64,000 bases of DNA from Rallus limicola (lineage: Eukaryota; Chordata; Aves; Gruiformes; Rallidae). The position numbers and the translations under genes are program-made. Below the pieces are notes generated by a model that was not told the origin of the DNA, searched no databases, and was given only the letters and a program-made list of their open reading frames with translations. Within the stretch, counting starts at the first letter, position 1; every line of letters starts with the position of its first letter. This document shows positions 48,869 to 62,200 of this stretch, one piece after another. The stretch lies in NCBI GenBank assembly GCA_022605955.1, contig JAKCOZ010000001.1, forward strand, positions 102,394,211-102,458,210, read 5' to 3'.

Positions 48869-51800
48869 CCACTATATGAAACACATAAATATTGCAAAAT
48901 AACTACGTGGTGCTGAGATAGATTCATTACTGCATGTATGGTATAGAGTGTGGCTCTAAGCTTGCGTCTATGCAATATCTATCACCTGTATTTTTCAGCT
49001 AGATATAAACTTTAATTCCTACCCAAAGGGGAAGAACTGAAGTAAGATTTCTTTACATGACCCTAGGCAAGTGAGTAACCTTTTAAACATCTGATTATTA
49101 TTGAAGGAATGTCACATACATATGTAAAGAATGTACTGTACAAATCTTACTGTTGACATATTGGTTATTAATGAAAAAATGTGGATTTCATCAAAAGGTA
49201 CTGAAGACTGGAAAAGTCCTTATGTGCTTTTTTGCTACTTTTTGGGACTGCAGATAATCCATCGGATTTCTTCATAACCAAGGTAATCTGATGACACTAT
49301 AAAATCAAAAATTAAAATTGTCAGTCTGTAATGTAGGAAATTCAAAACCTTTAAAATTGGAAAATTTTAAAGTATCAATAAAAATTATATATTTTTTTGA
49401 AATCATCTTCTATTAGTACCTTTTTCTCATCATTGTCCTTTTAGTTCAGAAGTTTGCAGTGAAGGTTTCTTTTCTCACAGATATAGTGACCATCCACTGT
49501 CCACACCTAAAATAGTTGGTAACAAAGAATTTATGGAACCTAAGTTAGAGAAACCATATGCCGTATTTAGGTTTAAAATCCTCTGTTAAAACACTCTTTA
49601 TAAAGGAAGTTCCATATCACTGGAAGACCATGCTTGCTATCTGCTTTTGGTCTGATCCCACAGCTGTCTCTGCTTCAGAGAAGAGCCTGGAATAGAGACC
49701 TCCTGAAGGTCCTTCTCACTTGAGGGATTACATGCTTGAATGTCAAGGGTATTTTGCTATAAAAATAGATACATGGATGGATAATTTGAGAAAACAATTC
49801 AAAAGAGGGCATAGACAGCATAAATGTCAGTACAAATGGCCCTTTCCTTGCTTCCCCTCTGCTGTTCCATATTTACTAGGCTTTGTTTCTTTCTGGTTCT
49901 GAACAGAAGCAAACTCTTACCCAGTGACCAAATTCTTCAGGCTGACATCAGTACTGAAATTATATATTTTCTGACAACAATACTGAAAGACCATAGCTAT
50001 ATGGTGTTGCAAACTTTTTCTCACTTCAATTCTTAAAACGATGATACAACATTAGCTAAGGTAAGAGCACCGTCCATTGTCAATCCTGTCATTAAAAGAC
50101 TTTGATATCATTAATTCTCTTCTTCTATATCAAAAAGTAACTGGGACCTTCAATTTGCTCAGGTATGTCCTTTCTCTTTCTTGCAACACTAAGCTGTCCT
50201 ACAATGAGAGAAGTGAATAAATTATCAGTAAAATTGGAAGAGGGGTGTACTGAGGTTATACTGTAAGCAAGAAATTATAAGAAATATGAGGGGTAAGCAG
50301 AAGATATTGGAAGACCAAATTAATTGGATAATGGGATAGGGGAGAATACTGGGGCAAATTACTAAATACAGTGCTAAGCACATCTTGAGGAGGGAAATTT
50401 GTCAAAGGACAATCGTCTCACTTGTTTTTCTAAACTAGGGATAGTGACTAACAATGACTATTGCACGTGCTAATAGTGGACTGACGTAATTTAAGAAATA
50501 CAAGTGACTCAATACCGTATACATTGTAGCTCAGGGATAGGGGGTACTGGGAACTTTGTAGTTGGAAATGTGCCATAGAGAATCCAAAAGACTTACAAAA
50601 AACCCTGAAAAACATTACACAAGTGTCTGTGTGTAAAATAAAAAGCCTGAACTAAAGTCTATTGAATGCAATGTTAATGTTCCAATTAACTTCAGTAGGC
50701 TTTTCATGGATCTTATTTGTGATCATTAAGAATGAAAAACAGGAGTCTCATGATTCATCCCTAATTACCCCAAATACTCATTTAATGAAATCCTGACTCA
50801 AGTGAAGTTGATGAAGCTCAGCCATTGACTTATAAGAAGCCAGTATCCCTGCCAGGATGACACAAATTTGAACTAATTGAGGAAGATTCTGCTTTTACCT
50901 TAAGCACAGGTAGCAAATCTGACTCTTAATTATCATACAAGCTGAAATCATGACTCAACAATAATCAATAGTATTTTCTTAAAAACCTAGTTATCCTGTT
51001 TTTGTTAATTTACGAATAATAATGCTATAGTTAGGCTTTGACAAATAGAGCTTTTATGCTGTTGTCTGTTCTAGATTGTCTGTTCTTTGTGATTCTTAAT
51101 GGCCAGTACTTACAGTCTTATCAAAGCTGGATTGGAAATATCTGAGTGATGAACATAGTAGCTTCAGAAACCCTCTCATGATAGACTGCGGTGTAAGATG
51201 CTGTGAATTCTGACTGAAGCTCTCCAGTAACTAGAGTATATATAAAGTTTGTCTGGATTTTTTGGTTTTGAAGAAGTCTCTCTACTCAGCTAGCGTTTCC
51301 ATGAACTGTGATGATATCTACGGCTATCAACTTTAAACTAAGTTTTCTAAAGACTGAGGGAGAAACACTACATATGTTATGTAGGTCATATTTAGATTTT
51401 TTCCATAGGAAAATGTACGTATAGCTGAGCTCCCCAGGTATGTATCTATAACAATGGAAGTAGTGAGTGATAGCACAGTGAAAAATGTTCAAAGGAGAAA
51501 CTCTAAAATATAAGATAGGAAGTTATGTTTTGCTCAACACACATTATTTGTCGGTTAAACAACTCACCAAAAAAAAAATAGAAAAAAGAAAAGAGAACAC
51601 ATTGTAGACACTCATTACCAGTTGTAAATATTTAAATGTGCATCAGATCGTATTGAACAGCATCACTTGGAGGTCTACGATATTTATACACTTTCATAAG
51701 CAGACTGTTCTGGAGATAGATTCAGAACAATGGCAGGGTATCATAAAGTCCTTTAGCAGGCTGTTTTAACCACAAACCTAATTGAGAGTCAAGTAAGAGA

Positions 51801-54491
51801 CTTTAGAAATCTCATCTTTATTTAGCTCTTGAGACCACCAGAATGTTACACTCCTGGTAGGAATTAATGAGAAATAAAGACAGTACAATGGTATTTTCTG
51901 CTCGCAGTCTGAAAATCACTGCTTGCAAGAAATATCAATAATTTTGGAAATGAGCATATTCTTTGCTTATTACTACTGAAACACAAGAAAATATGTAATT
52001 GAAAAGTAATTTATCTATATCTTTCATGATGCTTGCAAATTGCCAAATAATTAGCAGTTGCACAAATGGAAATATCAACACAGTATAAAATTAGGACATC
52101 TTTGTGTCAGCTATTGCACAGACAAAACTCCAGATATAAGAGCTTGTTTTGATTAGCCTAGTCCTATGGCTGATCACATGCTTCTGGTAGCCAAACAACA
52201 GCTTTTGCCAGATTTGACAACTGCAAATTTCCAGTACAGTTTCTCTAAGAAAATTCAAATAGCCCTTTCTACAGGCAGTCTCTTTGGTCTGCCAAATGCC
52301 ACAAGCCAAAAAGCGCGTCAGAATAATACTGCTAAATTCTAATTGTGAAAGCATCCATATTTCAAAGGTAATGCTGAAAATCATCTACACTGTGATTCTT
52401 AAATAAGAGCAATAAGGAAAATTTCTGTTTAGCCAATCAAAACATATTTAAGATACATCTGAAAACTGGGCACTGTATTTATAAAGGGCAGCAAATATAA
52501 TTGTGCTTTTGTGGACTAATCTTACCCCTCTGAATAAAAAGGCACCTCCTGGTGTACTTCAGTCACCAAGAGAACAGCCTGAATATTTTCTGAGGATGTT
52601 TAAAGAAAAATAAAAAGGCTGGATATATTGGCATGATTATTCAAACTTGTACATTGAAGTTTTGGGTAGCAGACAGGCAATTCACTGTCAGAACCAGCTA
52701 CTACTCTCTTCCCAACTACTTCCTTACTGATAGGAAAAGACACATAAACTGAATGTTTTACAGTAATATTTTTAGGCAAACAAAGCAACTGCTTTCTCCT
52801 AGGAGGTAAGTTTTAACCTTAATTCCATCTCAGATTGACTGATCATCTGTAAAAAAACTAAACTTGCACTTCATAAATATTTTTTAAATTAGAAAGACAA
52901 GTTTGAAAAGGAGTCCTCCATAGTAGGTTGATCAGTTGCACAAGGCATAGACTATTGAGAGTAGAATTTTGGGGAGAGAAATACAGGCTGGACATTTGAG
53001 ACAACTAATTTTATATGTGTTACAGTACCTCTAAAATGAAAATAAAAAGAAAAGAAAAAGAAACTTAAAAAAAAGGTCTCACTTCATGTAGCTACATATT
53101 AAAGTTGAGGGAAATGGTTTTGTATCTGTTAGAAACTCCAAATTAAACAGACCTCTCATATCAATGGTGATCTACAAGTATTACAAAGATTTAATGTCAG
53201 TGATGAAAACAATTGCTTTTAATCCCAGATGAATTTAAATCAATATGAAATAACATTGTGGATAACATTGGTTAAAATGATTGTAAAGACTTCACAGATA
53301 TTTTTGCCAATTTCCTCTTACTTTTCGAAAATGCAAGCCAACATCAGGGACACATTAGATTTTGGAGAATATCACAGATATTCATATAAAGTAAAAATGT
53401 TGGAGGCAGGTATTTGTCAAGTAAACTATGCATGAACATATGCATTGAATTGAATATTTCCTTAGGCAATCACTTTTGCCAAACAGTTCTTTTTTACCGT
53501 AAGATTTTAGTGGCTCATCTACTAATTCCTACCAAAACGTAGCAATAAATTATTAAAGTATATTAATATTTTTTCAAAAACCTGAAGCAACATTGTGGAT
53601 TTATCCTCTTATCTTCTTAATATTTCAGTTTGTTTTCTAAGATGAGCTTCTGCAACTGGCTTGTTTCAGCCATTACACTTCTTAAATCTGCAGCACATCT
53701 AGCTACTGGAATGTACATGTTCTAATGTGCCTCTTCAAATTGCATGTTGAGAGGAAGTCCGTGTGTTTACCAAAACACATTGTTTTATAACATCTTGTTT
53801 GTAAAATCTCTTTACACAGTATTCACCCAAATAAAGCAAACATTATATTATATAAACTACTTTTATAGACAGAGCTTTTGTTGTTACACCCTGCTGAGAG
53901 TTAACTGTGAACAAATTCCTGGAAGACAGTGCCCGTTGTTTGGGATACACTTCCAGAGAATAAATACTCAGGGGACACACAGCTCATTACCTCATGCCAT
54001 ACTCAGCTGACTATGGAATGAACATTTTGAACTAAATTAATATCCCACCAGTTATGGCATATTAACCTGTTTGTCATGTGTCTACGCAGAAGAATATTTC
54101 AGATAGTACAATCAAAGCCAAAAATTCCTTGTGAGGCAAAGCAACAGTTTATTCAGACCACAAGAAGGTCAGACAATTTTTCTGGCCCAGAAAGTTTTTT
54201 TGTGTTGTGAATTTTAGTATAAACTATACATTCCATCATACTGTTGATGGTTAGTATTTTGAGCCTACACATAGCAGAGGCAGAGAAGATAACCGGCTCT
54301 TGATATCTACAAATTCCTCAAACATGGCCTTGTTCCAGTTCTTTGTTATCATGAAAAAATTCTGACTTGCCTATTGCTGTGGTAGCAAAGGTAATTTTTG
54401 TAGAAGTATCTGTTTTCCTTTACACAGAGACCTGCTCACCTAGGATATCCTGCAGAGTGCTGTTTGTTAATTGATAAATATACTTCCTTTC
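48869..54491. other. Unique AT-rich sequence, no supported gene
   Basis: No clear repeat family. At 49660-49740 the words 'cctggaatagagacctcctgaaggtcc' resemble a CR1 3' UTR, but the match is short and uncertain. The minus-strand frame at 52091-52384 (97 codons) has no known domain. The right end, CCTTTC, is one copy of the next LTR's target duplication. Confidence 0.5.
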
Positions 54492-54882
54492 TGTTCTGGT
54501 TCTGGCCAAGCCAGAGTCAACCTCCCCAGGCAGCCAGCCCAGGTGAGCTGAGTTAGCTGCAGGTGTTTCCACACCACCTGGCATCACTTCTCCATAGTAG
54601 GGGGTGGCTGGGAAGGGGCACTTCTGGGTGTGTCTCCAGGGCAGGCTGAGTGTGGCTGGGATGTTGGGTTGGTCCTTGTGTCATGTGGCACATGTGCTGG
54701 TAAGGCACTCTGTTTTATCACTGGGTGTGACTGTAATAGGCTGTTCTACATTCATGGTGCTTTTGTCAGTAGACTGTCCTTATCCCAACCCATGAGGGTT
54801 GGGGAGTGTGTTGCCCCCCCCCCCTGCAGGAGTTAGCAAGCAGCAAGTGGTGCTCAGATGCTGCTTGGGGCTGAACTACCAC
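54492..54882 (+). mobile_element. Solo LTR of an avian endogenous retrovirus, 6-bp target duplication
   Basis: Starts TGTTCTGGTTCTGGCC, a typical bird ERV LTR start. It has a degraded TATA region (about 54590), the 'ctgtccttatcccaacccatgagg' block (54774-54797) equivalent to the polyadenylation-site region of the family, a C-run (54814-54824) and 'gcaagtggtgctcagatgctgc'. It ends near 'gggctgaactaccac'. CCTTTC flanks it on both sides (54486-54491 and 54883-54888). A 6-bp duplication is typical of beta-retrovirus-like ERVK integrations. The last CA dinucleotide has been lost. It is shorter than other copies, so some internal deletion is likely. Confidence 0.8.
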
Positions 54883-55398
54883 CCTTTCATATTTGTCAGT
54901 CACTAATACAGAAGTCTTATGGGCTCCTCAGAATTAAAAAAATGAAACTAAGCAAAAATGCATTTAATTTGGTCATATTTAGGTAAAAACAAAGTGTTTG
55001 AAGACTTTAAGAGGCCTTAGGCTGAGCATGTGGACTGTAAAACTTACAATCTTAAATTGTATATATTCACAATGAGGTTTAGGATTGTAAATAGAATTTT
55101 TAAATGGCCTTTAAGCACCTCTAAACATTTCCTACTTTGTCTCTTCTTATTAATTGATTAACTGAAAAAAATCACTACTGGAACTCCATCATTGTTGACC
55201 TCAACAAATATATTTTTGTGCAAAGAATTGTCTTTATGAGCCTAAAAACTGCAGGATGGACCTGCCTTTGTTTCTCACAGTGTAGAATGGAGGGGTATAG
55301 GGAATTGTTATGCAATTATCACTCCAAGGGCAGATTGCAGATCAGATATCTCCCCCAGAAATGAGGTTCTTTCCAGTCTGACTGAATGTCAGACTGTG
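54883..55398. other. Unique spacer between two LTRs
   Basis: Ordinary AT-rich sequence starting with the right target duplication CCTTTC and ending with GTCAGACTGTG (55388-55398), the left copy of the direct repeat that brackets the next LTR. No gene seen. Confidence 0.6.
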
Positions 55399-56227
55399 TG
55401 CAAATGGCATGAGCAGCAGCAGACAGTGTACCCATCTATAAATGAGCTGCATCTAGTGAGGGAGGACTCCCCATATTCTTCTGCTACTCCAGCATGGGGA
55501 CCCTTCCATGTGAACCAGTCCTCCACGAGATTCTCCAATATAAGCCCATCCCACAGGCTGCAGTTCTTCATGGAATTCTCCAGCTTGTGTCTCCTGTCCA
55601 TCAGGAACGGGCTACTTCAACATGGGTTCCCCCAAGCTCACAAGTCCTGCCAGAAAACCTGCTTCAGCCTGGGCTCCTATATCAGTGGGTCCATGGGTCC
55701 TGACAGGATCTTGCTCCATTGTGGGTTTCCCATGTGGTCACAGACTCCCTTGGGCATCAATCTGTTCCATTTTGAGAATCTCCACTGGCTGCAGGTGGGT
55801 ATCTACTCCATTAACCCCAATGATCTGCTGGGGGACAGCCTGCCTCATCATGGTCTTCTCCACAGGCTGCAGGAGAATCTCTGCTCCAGTGCCTGGAGCA
55901 CCCTTTTCATTGACCTTGGTGTCTGCAGAGCTGTTCCTTTCCCATATGCTCACTCTTTCCAGCTACAGTTCTCTTGGTGGGTTTTTTTGGTTTTGTTTTG
56001 GTTTGGGTTTTTTGGATATGTTTTTTTGTTCTTTGTTTTTTTGTTTTCCCTTCACAAATATGTTATTCCAGAGGTGCTGCCACCATTGCAGGATGCCTCG
56101 GCCTTGGCTAGCAATGAGTTTATCTTGGAGCTGGCTGACATTGACACTGAAGCTACTAGCAGCTTCTTACAGATGCCACTCCTCTAGATCCCCCACTACC
56201 ACTACCTTGCCACACAAACCCAGGACA
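55399..56227 (-). mobile_element. Solo LTR of an avian endogenous retrovirus, bracketed by an 11-bp repeat
   Basis: On the minus strand it starts TGTCCTGGGTTTGTGTGGC (56227 downwards), the start of a long LTR type I know from bird ERVs. An A-rich stretch (complement of 55979-56050) follows, then a GC-richer leader-like region of decayed repeats of about 27-30 bp with 'ctggagcag/cccatgg' words. It ends ...GCCATTTGCA at 55399. The 11-mer GTCAGACTGTG sits immediately outside both ends (55388-55398 and 56228-56238). No internal region is present. The 263-codon plus-strand frame (55396-56187), the longest in the window, is antisense to this LTR and not a gene; it encodes no recognisable domain. 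Confidence 0.82.
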
Positions 56228-59200
56228 GTCAGACTGTGATTATTTTTTTTACATACCTATTCACACATTTACATGAACATTTTAAATTATTTGTGTCAAG
56301 GTATTTAGTTGGAAAAGATTTAACTTCATGTAGCCCCTGTCCATGATTTAGTTCACTTTTTTGTAGACACTTCTGAATTATCGATGAAGAGCTGTGTCTT
56401 GCTTTTCTAATGCTTATTACCCTGTATCTTTCTGATTTTCAGGACAAATGAGAATTAGTCTCTTTCTTAGAAAAGATCATTAAGATTTGCTAAGACAGAA
56501 ACATAAGAAGAAAAATAATAGACAATAGTGTGTATTTTCTGACAGGGAGGGGAAAAATTACATGCTGTTTTGGAAAAAAGATCCCATAGTATATTTCTGG
56601 CACACTGTAATGTAAATTAGAAAAAGACAAACTAATTCAACTACATTATTAGTGTGATTTTCTTTTTAGGACAGAAAGAATTTTTTTCTAGAATCATGCT
56701 AGTGAAATCTAGTGTAATGCAAAAATAATTCTGTATTCATTAAACCAATCTTACACTACAGGAACTGAAAAGAATTAATTGTCTGTCACTAAACTGTAAA
56801 TGATTAACTGCAGTAGCATATTTCTACAGCAGAGATTTCACTACAGTAAGTGGAATTTAGAATGAAATATGTTTTACTTCTGTAGTCCAATGTTCATATG
56901 AAGCATCCAGAATTGTAGGAAGGTAGACCAAGAATGAAGAGTAGACTGAAGTAAATGACTCATTATCAAAATACAACTATGAACAAATATATTCTTGGCA
57001 CATTCTCACATACATTCTTGTTAATAATGCCAAAACTGAACATGCCATTATTTGATTCAAATTAGGGTTCACCACCTTGTGCTGCTTATGAGCCAGATAT
57101 GAGAAATCTGATGACAATACCAAGTTTTACGTCACTGAAATCAGAATTACTTTACATGACATTTCAATATTGAACTACAATCTGGGAAAAAATTACCTAG
57201 TGTAGGTCAAAATTCACTGAAGATTGAATTCTTCTTGAGTATCCACTTTCTGCTGTGTCTATCTTAAGAAGAAGCAAAAGTCTTATAATGAAGATTTATT
57301 TAGATTAACTGTTCACTTTATCTGATGATGTGGATACTTAAAAACTAAAAATATAGAGTGCTCAACAAAGTTGTATAGATACTACAGAATGTTTCATTCT
57401 TCAGAGAGAATGTCAAATTGAATTAAAAATGCATATTAAATTGACAGAGCAATTTATCGTTTGTGAAACACTGAAAAGATGGCAGTACTTCCAGAAGGGC
57501 AAAATGCCTTCTAACAAAAATGCTGTATTAGAAGTAGCCTTTTGTGTTAGCCCTCACACAGGACCAATGTATCGTACATCTATATGGTACATACAAATAG
57601 GTATCTATTTTACAAGAGAAAGGCTTTTGCTCACTGGAATTCAGCCTTGATTTATGTGACAAGGGCCTCTGACATCCTACATGCTAAAGGGAACAAATGT
57701 TGCATGGATAAACTCATACACCATCGTCCCAGAAAAAAAACAGCTCTGTTTAAATACAACACTTCAAAAATAGTTTGGAGTTTACTGTCTTCCACAGATG
57801 TTACTGAACCTTCAGTTTGCATGCAAATGTGCTGTATAACCATGGAGGAGCACTGACATTGTGAGAGTTGGCTTTAATCTAGATTAGTCCTACAGGAGCA
57901 CTTCAGTGCAAATGCTGACTTTGTATTTTGACTAGGACACATACACATCCCTCTCCTTGACACTCTACACAGGGAAACTTTAGTCAAAGTCTTTCAGCTG
58001 AATGAGAATTATACTGGGTAGACAGTGAGACTAGATTGAGCTGATATGTTTTCTCAGATTTTTCTTTAAAATTTATTCTTAAAACAACAAAATTGTAGTT
58101 AGTTCTTTCATGAAAAATTTATTCCTGAGCTGATCCCTTTAAATTTTTTTATCAGTTCTGGTTGCGCTTCTGCTTTTAGCTACTCTACCAGTTTTTCATC
58201 ATATGACACATTCCAAGATGTGATGAGACCATACTGTCTTTGTAGAATAAACACCATAATCCTATGGAATTTCTGCTAAGTTTTTCACTATTTCTAACCA
58301 ATGCCTGTTGACTAAGAGTTTTGTATTCAGTGTGTTTACCTGTTAAATGCATTTAGTAACAGAAATAGAGCATGATTTTTTTCAGAGGTGATGCAAAACT
58401 AGGTAGGTACACATTGTGCCCACACTGTGACATCTGTAATGTTCTTATGATATACCACTCCATATATTCCATCTAGATAGTCCATGTGATTCAGAAGCAG
58501 AACTACCCAGAAGCAAGCAGAATCCACACTGGAATAGGTCCTTTGGTCTAGGTGATCAGTGGGCCAAAACTGTAGAGTGTATGGCTGAGCATCTCAAAAC
58601 ACACTGGTGCTACACCTCGTAGACTCTGCCTGGTAATCTGAATGAGACTAAATATATGTCTTGGTCCTGGCAATTGTGATGAGAAACATCATCGAGATAC
58701 CAGTGACAAGCTTGGATAACTCATACTCTTTACTGCACAGCACTACTGAAAATCAAACTTGTCCCTGATGATGCATCTGTGACCTGCACAGGGATTGCAG
58801 GGTTTGGAAGCAACAGTTTTGGAAATGCTGCCAAACAACAAGGAACAATTTGACAGATGTTAGGCCACAGGAAGAAGGTTCTGATCTTAACAGCTAAAAA
58901 TACTTAGTTACAGAATAACAGAACATGTAGGATCTCGCTGGGGTTAGTTGCGTTGTAATGCAGGTACCTTAGCCCTGTCTTTTGCTCACAGCAAAAGTTT
59001 CAGTAACATCCTTTGATGTTAGTCATGTACATTGGAAACTTTTTGAGATGTACTTATGCAAAAAAAGAATTAAAATAAAAACTATAAAGTAAAAACTGAG
59101 AGTACTTAAAAGGTTCTTGAATACCAGTTTCTTTTTGACTGCAACTTTTTTCTAATTGGTTTTAAAAACTTTAATGTTAAAAGACTTACCACATTTTTAG

Positions 59201-62200
59201 CTCCAAAAATAATTTTTCTGGCTTCAAAAATATTAAAACATCTATATTTTCATCTTCAGGAATGTATTTTGATGTAGCTTCATAGTATAGTTTAACAGCT
59301 TAATTTTTTTCTTATTAAAAAAGCTGAAAGATTTTTTTAAAGTGCATAATATGATGGAGAAGGAAGAATTCCAGAATCCTTAAAGTATGTGAATTCTTCT
59401 TAAACTATATGAATTTGTTCTTAAACTTTATCTTTTTGAGAAGAAAAACACCTGATATGTAGTAAGCTACCTTATCTTCTTTCTGAAATTTTGACTGAGG
59501 AAAAAATCTACTTAGAAATGTTAGGGTCTCTTCCAGATCATACGTCTGCCATTTTAAATACAAACACAAGTTTTCATTCTAGTTTCACTCTATACTTAAC
59601 TAACAGAGAATTTAATTTTACTAGAATTGTTTTTCCTTTGTATAAAATTTTATTTTTCCATTGTATTTTCACTGGATGTTTCTTTGCCCATCAATGTACT
59701 AAGTCTGCACCACGCAGTGCATGAGCATTATTACCCTCTTTCTGTTAAGCACACTTTGCTCTTTCCCAGTGTCAAAGACTAGAAAGAGCACTGAACTGGG
59801 AATCTTTTAGAACTTCTGTTTAATTGTAGCAGACATGCCAATTCAGGATGCCAACAATAACATACAGTAGATGTTGTGTGTGGCTTTTTCATAGCTATTG
59901 GGATAGCATTTCTTTGACAGACTGGATAATGAAGTAGGATGAGGAGAAGGGCAACTTCTGTGAGACATGTGTACGTGTTAGAAGCCATGTGGCTGAAAGA
60001 TTCAGCTATTCAGTGAAAAACAAACAAACAAAAAGTATCCTGCTAAAATGCTTCTAGTGTTTTTTTCTAATTAGAAGAGCCTTGACAATACATAATGGTT
60101 CATCCATTTAGCAAATCACAGAAATTTTAGCCTTGACAAACTTTGCTAAATAAGTCATTAACTTTGAGGCCCATTCATCATGTGTAGATTCATGGGTTCT
60201 GTAGCTTTAACATACAAAAAGTTGTTTTTTCCCCTCTTTAAAGACCCTATTGCTAAGTGTCTGTACTTAGGAAACCTGAAGCTTTGGCCCTTGTAAATAT
60301 CAAGGTAAGCGCAAGCCAGATCCACTTTCAAACAACTTCAGTGCCATCTAACTGGGGAGGGTTGCACACCACTAGCATCAGGAGCAAAGGTGAGGAACAG
60401 GTGCACAGCTACAAATACAATTTCCCATTCTTTCTACTCATGTTCTGTCCAATTTCAGACTTACACTGAAAAGGTAATATTCAATATATGTACCTGTAGT
60501 CCATTAAAGACCTAATAATCTGATTGATTTAAGAAAAATGAAACCATTCACAAAGAGATTTTGTTAATGTTTTGGGGGATGTGTGACTTTAAGGGGATAA
60601 ATACAATACTTGATGTCTGCACAGTTTATGCATTCTCAGTAGGCCTTTCATTTCACTGGTGACTCTTTATTTAGCACTGTGCTCCTTTCCATGGTTCCAA
60701 AGACATTGGCCTTTAATTGGTCCTCTGCTCATGCACATTGCTGAGCAAATAAACAAAGCCTCCAAAAGATAGTTTCCTTAATCCAGATACATCCGTCCAG
60801 CTGCATGCTTGAATTTCAGCAGCTCCTAAGGAAGCAAAAACTTTAAAAGTACAAAACACGCCTTTGACAAATGATGTCAGACCTAGTGAAGACTTACTTG
60901 TGACTGATGCCCTAAGCTAAATTAAATAAGAATTCTACTTCCATGTTAACAATGTTAATTAACGTGCAGTCATTACAAATAGCTACAGATACAGACATTG
61001 TATGACTTCATCATGATTCAGATAGAATGTCTCATGATCAAGGGTGACAACAATCCTTTTTGAGGGGTATCTTTCGGTGCATAGAACAGAATATTATAAA
61101 AATAATCTTCCATATGCAAGCTACAAAAAGATTCACTTTTCAAAGGTAGAAGGCTAGGGCTGCCCTCATACAAAGAAAAAAATTTTCCTCATAGTCTATG
61201 CAGCCTTGTGGCACTTCATCCTACTTTTGATTGTTGGAATACTTTGGGATGTTCGAATGCTTTCTCAGATTGAATTTCAACAAAGTCAGCAAAAAGGAGT
61301 TAAATGAAAAAGGAAAGGCCTCCTGAAAATAGAAGGAAGGATGAAAGGAAAGCATAAGCAAGGACAAGTAAAAGGCAGGGGAAGTCAACACTGCCTTTAA
61401 AATGAGAATTTTTCCAGCTCTGCGTTTCACATAAGTGATCTTGGGCAAATCATTCTCCTCATGAAGAAAAAGTTTGGCTTCTACAACAGGGAAGAATAGT
61501 GGTTCTTCTGTAACACAGACATGACCAACAGACACTTGCTCTGCAGTGCTGGAGAGGAATGAGAAGCCTGGAAACAACTCTTCCTTCTGAAGGTTTCCTT
61601 GTCTCACCATCAAAGCTCTGAAAAGTAACATGCCTTGAGAGAATGCCTTGCCCAACAGTGTGTTGCCCTTTCTCCAGACTACTTTCCAACAGGAGGATCA
61701 AGTGAACTGGTGCTGTGGCAGTACCAAAGACAACATGCACTATAGACCATTCTTCTGGGGAGAGTTCAAAATCACCCGATAATTCAGATGAAGAGGAAAG
61801 GTTCAGATTAGTGTAGGCATTTCCAAGGTTCCTTCTTATGTCTCCTCTGAAATGGTTCCCTCAGAGAGGCCAGACAGAATGCTGTACGTGAAGAACTTCT
61901 TACACAATTCTGAAAGAGCCAATTACCATCAAAAAAGTGTAAGTATAACACACTGTGGTGGGGGGGGGAGGGTCTGTGGCAGAGTTTCCAGAAAGTAGTT
62001 TTTCTTCCTTCAAGGTGCACTGTAGCTCTCTGAAACATAGCTGAGGTGTCTGTGAATTAATAAAAAGTTTTGCTAAGTCCTTGGAAACATGGGTTTATAC
62101 AAATATAAATATATTAAAAAATACATTAATAAAAAGAAGAGCACATGATTAACTATTAACATACCTTGAAATTGATGAACTACATAGAGACAAATATATG

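Noticed and set aside
49660..49740. Further CR1 3' end
   Set aside because: Only one short UTR-like phrase matches, with no terminal octamers or flanking blocks, so I did not list it as an element.
54814..54824. C11 run (and G9 at 61960-61968) as functional elements
   Set aside because: Single homopolymers without further G/C runs do not make a quadruplex. They are most useful as places where the assembly length may be wrong.
61221..61655. 144-codon minus-strand frame as a gene
   Set aside because: No recognisable domain, no splice borders and no promoter. The length is within what chance gives in 64 kb of both strands.
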